A stretch of DNA of 10,706 nt, taken from the NCBI GenBank assembly GCA_002887195.1, contig PJAB01002056.1, positions 1 through 10,706 on the forward strand, written 5' to 3'. The notes under the pieces were generated by a model. It saw only the letters and a program-made list of their open reading frames with translations. It made no database searches and was not told where the DNA came from. Positions within the stretch are counted from its first letter, which is position 1; each line of letters starts with the position of its first letter. The stretch is from Chrysochromulina parva. Taxonomy: Eukaryota; Haptophyta; Prymnesiales; Chrysochromulinaceae. The position numbers were made by a program, and so were the translations under genes. Shown piece after piece: positions 1 to 7,900 of the stretch.

Positions 1-1
1 C

Positions 2-3000
2 TCGAGCGACTCGCTTCGCTCGTTGCCCTTCGTGGAGAGGCCGCTGCAGCTCAGTACGAGCTGGCTTGTCCGCCTCCCCCCGCAACAGGTCCCGCCGGGC
101 TTCAAACCCCGTCGGTGGACGGAAATCCTACGCCCATGGGCGCGACGCGCATGCTGCGCCACCCTCAATCAGACTGCCGACCGAGACTTCGAGTGCCTGA
201 CGGCCGGCGCCTCTGCGCGCAGACGACCGGGGTACCTCTGCATCGGCCCGGGCGGCGGCTCCATGATCCCACACGCCGACGGCATCGGCTCATACAACGC
301 CCTCTCGATCGTGTGGGAGCTCGACACGCAGACGGGCCTGTACGACGCGCTCGACTTCGCACGTCCCGGGCGCACCCACTGGGTGCTCAACATGCTCCGG
401 CAGCTCCTCGGCGACCACGACGACCAGCAGCTCATGTCCCTCGTGATGGACGGCGTGCGCTGGGGCGTCCAGGCGCCAATGCAAATACGCATCGCGGCAA
501 ACCTCGAGCGGCTCGACGAACGCGTGCGAGGCGTGGGCGACGCGTTCGCAAAGCTCCTCAAGAAGGGTTTGTACTACAAATTCAAGAAACTGCGGCGCGT
601 CAACGAGGTGATCGACCCCGACGGCCCGGGCCCCTTCATCACCATCCCGGTGTACGTCGTCGGCACGGACGGCACCGACAAGCCCGACAACCCGAACGAG
701 AAGCGGATCGTGGGGGACCAAGGCTGTCCACACCCCGAACAGGCGCTGCGCGAGCGCAACCATCCTCACGGCACGCCGGACGGGCCACTCATCGTCAGCC
801 TCAACGACATGATGGGCCCCACGCCCGGCTCGACGCCGAGAGGCCGCCCGATCGACCCGACGCGCTACCCGATGCCCGACACGGAAAGCAAGCCGCGACC
901 GCGTCACTCGTACCGCAACGGAGCGATCCTGAGCCACATGGCGCACGTCAACAAGACGTACAAGGCGGGCTTCAAGGACGACGGACGACACATGTTCTTC
1001 CAGTTCGAGATGGCCCCCGAGGAGGAGCGCACGTGCAGCTTCGCGACCGTGATCCCGTTCCCACTCATGGACGAGACCGGCAAGCCCATTCTCGACGAGA
1101 ACGGCAATGTCATCGTCGAACATTGGTTCACTCTCATCGTGGCCACGTGCATGAACATGGGCTCGCGCAACTCGAGCAAGATCGCGCAGCGGTTCACCGA
1201 CCGCATCCTCGAGGGCTTCTCCCAGCTCCTTGACGTGTACGTGCGCGACACGTGGCTGCCCAAGCAGACCCCTGAGCTGCGAGCGCTCCTCGCCGAGAGA
1301 GCGGCCACGCTCGGCCCGCGACAAGCGCGGCCATTCGACACGAGCGGCTACACCGACGACTATAAGCTCGAATTCGTAGGCCCCGAGCTGCTCGCCGCCG
1401 GCGCGCGACTTTGGCGCACGGCCTGCCGCGAGTGCAACTACTGGCTCTCCGAGAAGGCATGCGCGGGCACGGTCTTAGACTACATCGGCGGCAGGATCGT
1501 GCTCAACGGCGGCTTTGGGTGCATCTCACCCTCCAAGCGCGCACGCGCCATCGCCGACTCGGAGGCGGCCATCGGGGGTCGCCTCACGCGCGAGCAGCTC
1601 GAGTCGCACAACTCGTTCCTGGTCCACGTGCACGAATGGCTTGACTTCCCCATGGGCACGCTCAAAGGGCTCTCCGCGCCCCTCAAGCTCCCGGGCTCCC
1701 CCGAGCAGCGGGCGACGCTGAGCGACCGCGTGCGCGCGCAGCATCGCAGGATCATCGAGCTCCTGCAGACGAGACACGCCGCCAGCTTCTGGAGCGGCGT
1801 CGACGAAGCCGCGCGCCTCGGTGGCGCCGAGGACGGCGCCGGCTTCGAAGCGGTCATCTTCGCACCGCGCATCACCAGCGACGCATGCTCCGACGTCGAG
1901 CACCCGCACATCTGCGGCGTATGCAACGGGCTCTTCTTCCGTTTCCCCCTCGACGGCGCGTGGCAGCGGCGGCACATCACGATCACCGAGACATGCGGCA
2001 CCGTCCTCGCCCTAACCATCTTCGCCGAATACTTCCCGCACAACGAGCTACTCGTCGAAAGCGATGCGACGGCCTCCCTCGCCTCCGCGCAGGCGCTCGC
2101 CGTGACCGAGAACCTCATCTACATACGGCGGCGCGCCGAGGAGATCGGCACGTTCCAGAACGCGACGCGACGCGCATGGCTCCTGCACTGCAAGGGCTGG
2201 GCCAACGCGCTCTCGGACGCGGGGTCGCGCGACAAGATGACGGAGATGTACGCGCTGGCGGCCGCGATGGGCATCCGACTGCGAGAAGTTCCCATCCCCG
2301 CCGAAGCGCTCGCGTTCATGCAGGACGTCCTTGACAATACGTCCGAGGCGGACCACGGGCTCGCCGCGCACGACACGTCCCTAGGGACGCACAACCTCAA
2401 CATGTCGGGCGACATGCCGATTGCTCACCTCCCGATGATCGAGCTCCTCCTCGTGCTCGACGAGATGCTGCGCATCGGGGAACATGAGAGGGCGAATTGC
2501 CTCGGCACAACCGAGGCAACCGAGTGGGCCATCGCGGCCCAGGCGCGCGCAGTCGCCGAATGTGCGGGCGCCACCCTCGACCGGCGGCCCTATAACAGCG
2601 CGCTCCTCATCGTCGTCGCGGTGCAAGCCGCGTGCCGATGCCTACGCAGGCCACACATGTTCCCCTCGATCGGTTTCGCGGCGAGCTATACGGAGCAGGT
2701 GTGCGAAACTCGCTGCACGGAGAGCATGTGCAGAACATGGATGCTCGAAATCGAGCAGCAAACGCGCGCGGAAGCTGCAAGCGCGGCCCAGGGGACACGG
2801 CACGGCAGCACGACCGGCTGGGCCACCGCCGCAGCGAGCCGCGCGACCGCCCTCGCCCTCGGGCTCCCCGCTGGGCAGAACCCGACGCAATGGTGGCGGG
2901 ACCAACGAGAGTCGCGCGCGGCCGACGCACGACGGGCAGAGCGCGCCGCCGCCACCGCGCAAGCTCGAATCGACGCCCTACTCCAGCAAGCCGCCAGGTC

Positions 3001-4559
3001 GCAGCGCGAACAACGGGCGGCACGCCGGGTGGCCCGTCGGAGATTGCGAGACGAACGAGACGATGCTCGCGTGGAGCGCGACCGGGCTCGCGCCGAACTC
3101 GAGGACGCACGCGCGCAGCTGCCCGCACGCGAGGAGGAGTACAGACAGCTGCAGGAGCGGCTCTCTAACGCGCACAACGAGGTGCGCGCCCGCCTCGCCG
3201 AGGTAGACGCGGCCCCACGCGAACGCCCTGGACACCGCGTCGACCGCGACCCGTCAAGAAGCGGCCAGCTCAGCGAGCTGGCTCGGACGGCGCCCCCCCC
3301 GCTTCCAGAAGGGGCAATAGCGTGGTGTGCCTGCCCCGCCTGCCCACTGCCAGTCTACCCTGACGAGGGCCGTTTCTGCGATCTGTGCTGGCCCGTCGGC
3401 TGCGGCTGCGGATGCATGTGCCAATGCAGATGCGATCCAGTCGAACGAGCCCCGCGACGGCGGCGCCTCGAAGACGCGGAGCATCGCCAAGGTCGCATCG
3501 ACATACTTCTCTCTGAGCAGGTCATGCATGTCTTTAAAGAATGGCTAGGGCTAAGGCGCGGCGAATGGCGAGCGAGGCTCGAGAGCCTGCCGCACTTCGA
3601 CCTGAACGACTCCGACGCATCTGATGACGAGTCCACCACAGGCAGCCGGCACTCAACGTCAAGGGGCACGCACAATCTGAGCATGACGGGTGACATGCCC
3701 ATCGCTCAGTACTCAATGGCCGAGCTCCTCGACTTGCTCGACGGCGCCCTGCACAGCGACGCACCTGACACCATCGAGATCGCGCGCTGGTCCGTCATGA
3801 TCGCCCAACGGACAGGCTCAGGGAGGATCAAGACGTCCGCCCTCACCGCCGTGCAAGCGGCGTGCCGCTACTTACGCAGGCCGCACCTCTTTGCCTCGCC
3901 AGCGCAGGCCGGCGCCGCCTACGGCTGCCCCCAGCGCACCTGCGAACAATGGGTCGACAAAATCGAGGCATGCATCCTCGCCGAGGCGAGCGCGGAAGCG
4001 GCAGCGACGGTGCCAACGGGGCAAGCCGGCTCCAGCAGCCAATCGGACGGACCCCCATCGGCATGCTCACCCGACGAGGTCTCCGCCGTCAACAGCCTGG
4101 TCTCACTCGGAGACGAACGTCTGCGCGCGGGCGTGCCCGCCGCAACGCCGCCGCCGACCTTCCCGCCTTCCCCTCCGAGCACGGCAGTCTCTAAGGGCGC
4201 AATGACAGGTGCGACACCGCGTACGCCCAAACGCACACGGATTAACACAATCCTCGCGCCTCAAGGCGGCCCCCCTGACGAGGAGATGGGCATCGACGAC
4301 GAACTCCTCGCACAGCTTGCTCCCTGGCTCGAGACGGACGAGTCCACGACGCACACGTCGAGCGGCTACGACGACCTGAGCAGCGACCTACGCACGCTCA
4401 CGGCCAAAAACACGCCCCGAGGGCGCAGCGCGCCCCCCGTAGCGCCCCCCCCGCGGGAGCGCACTGATCGATGGACGCCGCCGTACGCACACCCTCGAGA
4501 CACGCTCGACGACACCGCGCAGGCTCAGCGCTCATCATCATGGGACGAATTCCGCGCAG

Positions 4560-4609
<50 letters not shown>

Positions 4610-4882
4610 ATTCTCACTATCTGCACGGCCTGCCCGCCTACACACGCCGCCATATCTCGCTCTCTGCTGCAACAGCGCCCACTGCCGACACCGTCACTCA
4701 CACTCGTGCAGTCCCCCGCTGCCCCCCACCCTCGCCATCTCGCGCCCGTCGCCGTCGCCGTCGCCGTTGCCATGAACGCGCGCGTGCTCAGGACTTCTTG
4801 GCGCCAGGCGAGCGCCCAGGGCTGGAGCGCGGCGCGGACGAGGGTGCCGACGTGGTGCCGGCGGCCGTGGCAGCCGCGGTAG
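2..4882 (+). CDS. Retroelement reverse transcriptase-RNase H polyprotein, 5'-partial, with long unassigned C-terminal region
   Basis: The frame is open from base 2, so the gene probably begins left of the window; the first in-frame ATG is at 263, after conserved-looking sequence has begun. Order seen: RT fingers with EKRIVGD; palm motif A FKDDGRHMFFQF (Asp codon 980); motif B MNMGSRNSSKIAQRF; motif C YTDD (1349-1360); thumb/connection FLVHVHEW; RNase H with Asp 1880, Glu 1988, Asp 2063 and final Asp 2216 inside HCKGWANALSDAGSR; duplicated module copy 1 (from 2372); coiled coil; Cys cluster; module copy 2 (to about 4012); Pro/Ser-rich tail. It would copy element RNA into DNA and remove the RNA strand. 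The N-x-x-[SA]-D-x-x-SR ending of RNase H recalls DIRS/Ngaro elements, but no tyrosine recombinase or integrase is seen, so the class is open. No stop interrupts about 1,600 codons, which suggests a young or maintained copy. Beyond about 4560 the frame crosses a CT microsatellite and is probably spurious. Confidence 0.8.
560..1700 (+). other. Reverse transcriptase domain (fingers, palm, thumb)
   Basis: Fingers: a basic KKLRRVNEVID stretch, then P-x-x-V and EKRIVGDQGCPHP, where DIRS/Ty3-type RTs carry their K-R-x-V-x-D segment. Motif A aligns residue by residue with the usual D-L-K-S-G-Y-H-Q-I pattern as D-G-R-H-M-F-F-Q-F, so the second Asp of KDD (980-982) is the metal ligand. Motif B has the G-x-x-x-x-x-x-I-x-Q-x-F form. 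Motif C is YTDD, with both aspartates present. The next hydrophobic step, LDYIGGRI, matches the RT segment that follows the YxDD box. The palm has a long insert between motifs A and B (VIPFPLMDETGKPILDENG), which forms a charged loop. All catalytic residues are retained, so the domain looks competent. Confidence 0.8.
1850..2260 (+). other. RNase H domain
   Basis: The four acidic positions of the RNase H active site can be placed in order: Asp in ITSDAC (1880), Glu in ITETCGTVLAL (1988), Asp in LLVESDATAS (2063) and Asp in ANALSDAGSR (2216). A histidine precedes the last one (HCKGWANAL, 2186), as in retroelement RNase H. A loop with C-x-x-C (HPHICGVCNGLFF) lies between the first Asp and the Glu, an extra not usual in the family. 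The spacing fits a complete domain of about 130 residues directly behind the RT. Confidence 0.75.
2372..2791 (+). repeat. Protein-level duplicated module, copy 1
   Basis: Copy 1 begins at TSLGTHNLNMSGDMPIAH, continues through a Leu-rich helix (IELLLVLDEML), an Ala-rich helix and VQAACRCLRRPHMF, and ends with CRTWMLEIEQQ. It pairs with copy 2 at 3653-4012. The first 14 residues, and the VQAACR-x-LRRPH-x-F block, are almost identical between the copies. Conservation is still visible in the DNA of the first block, for example acgcacaa and gacatgcc in both, but the copies have diverged elsewhere. I do not recognise the family. Confidence 0.75.
2890..3215 (+). other. Arg/Ala/Glu-rich coiled-coil segment
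   Basis: Roughly 105 residues lack proline and glycine almost entirely and are dense in Arg, Ala, Glu, Gln and Leu. Stretches such as ERDRARAELEDARAQL and EEEYRQLQERLSNAHNEV have hydrophobic residues at heptad spacing. This predicts a long helix, probably an oligomerising coiled coil, between the two module copies. The high Arg content would also suit nucleic-acid contact. Both roles are inferred from composition only. Confidence 0.6.
3323..3433 (+). other. Cysteine cluster with zinc-ribbon-like pair
   Basis: Eleven cysteines fall within 37 codons. The first part has the spacing C-x2-C-x11-C-x2-C (CPAC ... CDLC), which fits a four-cysteine zinc site. The second part alternates cysteine with Gly, Met, Gln and Arg (GCGCGCMCQCRC), unlike a normal zinc finger and more like a metal-binding tail. 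A basic stretch (RAPRRRR) follows. It is not a retroviral CCHC knuckle, because no C-x2-C-x4-H-x4-C is present. Confidence 0.55.
3653..4012 (+). repeat. Protein-level duplicated module, copy 2
   Basis: Copy 2 begins at TSRGTHNLSMTGDMPIAQ, continues with AELLDLLDGAL, then LTAVQAACRYLRRPHLF, and ends with CEQWVDKIEACI. It is some 15-20 residues shorter than copy 1, mainly between the Ala-rich helix and the RRPH block and in the loop before the C-x-x-W helix. Two diverged copies in one protein suggest a folded domain that acts as a pair. Function is unknown. Confidence 0.75.
4560..4606. repeat. (CT)n microsatellite
   Basis: A pure (CT) run covers 4571-4605, with an imperfect CT stretch from 4560. 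It is read as Ser-Leu repeats in two forward frames and as Glu-Arg repeats on the other strand. A two-base unit changes frame whenever its length changes, so it is unlikely to lie inside maintained coding sequence. It marks the practical 3' limit of the retroelement frame. Confidence 0.9.
4607..4787. other. Convergent intergenic gap between retroelement and remodeller
   Basis: This stretch lies past the CT microsatellite and before the proposed last stop of the remodeller. It has weak protein character in every frame. It includes a six-base GTCGCC-type repeat of about four units at 4747-4770. I see no RNA gene, no LTR and no clear polyadenylation signal on either strand. Confidence 0.5.
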
Positions 4883-4985
4883 TGGCGGCGCAGGCGGCCG
4901 TGGCGGCGACAGCAGCAGCGCCTCCCTCCTCGAGGAGCTCGAGGTTGTCCGGCTTCATGCTGACTGTCTCGAGGCTGTTCAGGAC
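4788..4985 (-). CDS. Probable last exon of the SNF2 gene
   Basis: The third reading frame, entered just beyond the poly-Ala run, reads VLNSLETVSMKPDNLELLEE, then an Ala/Thr-rich segment and a basic end SPGRSPGAKKS, with a stop at 4790-4788. The first 20 residues have ordinary, non-repetitive protein composition, unlike the frames around them. This frame meets a stop upstream near 5046, so it cannot be a separate long ORF. It is best explained as the tail of the remodeller, reached by splicing or by correcting a frameshift. Length is 65 residues plus stop. Confidence 0.5.
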   Translation of the reverse strand, partial: VLNSLETVSMKPDNLELLEEGGAAAVAATAACAATTAAATAAGTTSAPSSAPRSSPGRSPGAKKS

Positions 4986-7900
4986 CTTGCGGCGGCCGCC
5001 GCGGCCGCGGCTGCTGCTGCTGCGATGGCGGTAGCTGTGGCTTCACTCGCTCCGGCGGCCTTGGCGGCTGCCACTGCGGCAGCAAGGTTAGAGTATCCAG
5101 CTGGGGTCAGGCCCGGCACCCACGGCGCCAAGCCGAGTGTGGGAGGCGGGCGGTAGGGAGCGGGCGCCGGACGCGGCGTGTGCAACTCCATGATCTTCCC
5201 CCCTTGGAGCCGGTAGCCGGGTCGGAGTGGCGGTGCGGTGACCAGGAATCCCGGGTCGCCCGCGGTTGAGACCTTTCCAGGCTTGGACGCGTCGCGCTCG
5301 TCGATGTAGAGGGCGATCTCGGAGGGCAGGGCGAGGAAGAGGGCGATTGTGGGCGCGAGGCTCTTTCTCCCCAGGCCCGTGCCACACGGCTTGAGGATTT
5401 CGACTGCTGTCTGCTGCTGGTGCTGTTTCCTGAGGCGCTGGACGCCAAGCAGAGTGCCCAGCTGCACGAGCAACGGAGTCTTCTCCGCCTCGAGGGCACG
5501 AACGATCCGAAGGTAGAGGGAGGCCGCTGCCTCCTCCCGACGTGTGCGATCCGCCGCCGCCGCCGCCGCCGCCGTCGAGGAGGAGGAGGCAGCGGCAGCG
5601 GCGGGCGGCGGCGGCGCTGCACCGCCCCCCTCCCAACGCCCAAGGGTCGCGACGAGCTGTGTGCGGTACTCGTCATTGTCCTTGACGTTCGACTGGTACA
5701 GATCGGTCTCAAACAGCAGATCATGCAGATAGTCAAGGGTCGATGTGTACGTGCCCGTGCTCGTCCGGCCGTCGACGTAATCGGCTCGGCCTCGAGCACG
5801 CAACATCCAGCCGGGCGACGCCGTTTCCAGCTTCGTCAGGCCGCCGCGTCCGAGGAGTGCGCGGATGGCGGTCGCAACGCCCGGGGTGGCCTGCTCGAGG
5901 CGCTGTAGGTCCGAACGCGCTTCGGCTGCCGCGGCCTCCGCCGTGGCCGCCGCCTGTGCGGCCGCACCTACCTTGATCTTCTTCTTCTTGGCAATGGCGG
6001 TCGTGTCGATGCCGGTGGCGCCCAGAATGGCCGCGGCCGACGCCGAGGCCTCGCCGCAGTCGAAGCCGAGCGCCGTGGCGAGCGCGACGCACTCGGTCGA
6101 GTGAAGGACGTAGCAACCCTGTTGGGGGTGGCGGCAGCCGAGTGCCTGGTAGCGCGGGTTCTCCCCCATCAGGATAGCGTCCGGCGGCAGGTGGTCCTCG
6201 CAAAAGGCCGACGGGCATACCGAGCACCGGAACAGGAGTCCACCCACATGCTGCGCCTTGCGCCCGCACACAGAGCACGAGTGATGAGGGCAGCCCCAGG
6301 TGCCAAATCCGGTCGCATCTTCCTCCTTCATGCCCACGCATGCAAGGTGGAAGGCCGCCGGGCACAGGTCGCAGCCGCGCAACCCACCGCCCAGTCCAGT
6401 AGCGCGCGCCTTGTCGGCTGGCTCGCCCGCGGCGGGCGCGCACGCCTTGGCCTTGCCGCTCATGGCCTTGACCTTGCCGCCCATCGCCTTGGGCCCTTGC
6501 CAGCAAGCCAGGCAGCGCTGCTCGTGCGCAAAGTCGCGTCCGGCGCGCTGGCGGCCCGATGGAGCTTCGGCCACGCGCCCACGGCCGGCCACCGTGTTGG
6601 GCATATCCTCGCCCATCTCGTAGTCGTTCTCGCGCAGCACGCTCACCTCGCCCACGCCCGCCACCTTGACGGTTGACAGGCGCGACTTTTTGATGCGCTT
6701 CGAGCTCGCGAGCTCCGCCCATGCCTGCTGGATGTCGGTGAACGTGCCGCCGCCCAGCATGCCGCCCAGGCTGTCTACGTCGCCCACCTTGTCCGCACCT
6801 TTGGCGCCGCTGCCACCGCCGAGCTCGGCGCCGCCAACGGTAGTCCCCTGGAGCGTGCGCAGGTCGAGCATCGTAGCTGACGCGTCGAAGCTGGCGGCGG
6901 TGTGCTGCATGCCGCCCACGAGGCCGCCCACGCTATCCGCCTCGGTGCGCGTGCGGTCGATGATCGCGTCGAGCTCCGCATCCGTCGGCGGCTGCCCTGC
7001 CTCGGTGCTGAAGCAGCACGAGGCGCCAAAGCGGAGCATCTGCATCATCTCGGACGCATCGAGCTCCTCGTCCGCGGCGGACGTGTCCTCTTCGGCGGCC
7101 GCCCCCCCCTCCCCGCCTCCAAGGGCCTCGCTTGACTCGCGGTTGACCATCTTGTCCAGGTAGAGCTTCTTCTCGGCGCGCTGGACGATGCGCTCCTCGA
7201 CAGTGCCGGCTGTGACGAGCCGGTACAGGTGCACCACCTTCTTCTGGCCGATCCGGTGCACGCGCGCCATCGCCTGCAAGTCCACCTGTGGGTTCCAATC
7301 CGAGTCGAATAGGATGCATGTGTCAGCAGTCTGGCAGTTGATCCCGAGGCCGCCCGCGCGCGTGGACATGAGGAAGACGAAGCGCGTCGAGCCGGGCATG
7401 TTGAACGCGTTGATGTCGACGGTGCGCTGCACGCGGTTGGTGGAGCCGTCGAGGCGGCAGTACTTGTACTGACGATGCTGAAGGAGCTCTTCGAGCAGGT
7501 CGAGTGTGGACGTGAACTGCGAGAAGAGCACGACGCGATGGCCGCCCGCGAAGAGCTTCGCGAGCAGCCTGTCGAGCAGTGCAAACTTGCCCGAGCCCTC
7601 GATGAGCTGGGGCATGTACTCTTCGTGCGCGCTCGGCTCGGCGCTTGGGAAGAGGAACGGGTGATTGCAGCACTTGCGCAGCTGCATGAGGAGGGACTGG
7701 AGGCGCTTCCAGTCGGCGCCCGCGGCGGAGGCCTCTCCCACGTACGAGGTCTCGAGGTCGCGGAGGAGGGACGACTCGCGCAGCAGCAGCCGCTTGTACC
7801 AGAAGAGCTGCCATCCCGAAGGCACGCGCACAAGCAGAGAGGTCAGCAGAGAGGTCAGCAGAGAGGTCATCAGAGCAGAGAGGTCATCAGAGAGGTCATC

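Larger units (their letters stand above)
2..4560 (+). mobile_element. Retrotransposon (RT-RNase H type, class unresolved), left end outside window
   Basis: The element is defined by the RT and RNase H domains of the long + strand frame. The left boundary lies outside the window and the right boundary is guessed at the CT microsatellite, where protein-like sequence gives way to simple repeats. I found no long terminal repeat, split direct repeat, integrase (HHCC/DDE) or tyrosine recombinase (R...H-x-x-R...Y) in the window. DIRS/Ngaro-like is favoured only by the style of the RT and RNase H motifs. A Ty3-like element, or a domesticated RT gene, is also possible. Confidence 0.6.

Noticed and set aside
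3..22. Small hairpin CGAGCGA/TCGCTCG at the left edge as an element end
   Set aside because: The stem is only 7 bp in GC-rich sequence inside the open frame; it is too short to support a terminal repeat.
23..25. TTG at 23 as start codon of the RT protein
   Set aside because: A eukaryotic gene is unlikely to start at TTG, and the frame is open to base 2. The true start is probably outside the window.
290..1324. Long minus-strand frame of 344 codons opposite the RT domain
   Set aside because: It lies antisense to clear RT motifs and has Val/Arg/Glu-biased composition typical of a GC-rich shadow frame.
4471..5034. Forward frame of 187 codons across the CT repeat
   Set aside because: It consists of Ser-Leu repeats, arginine runs and alanine runs and overlaps the remodeller's 3' end in antisense; there is no protein-like core.
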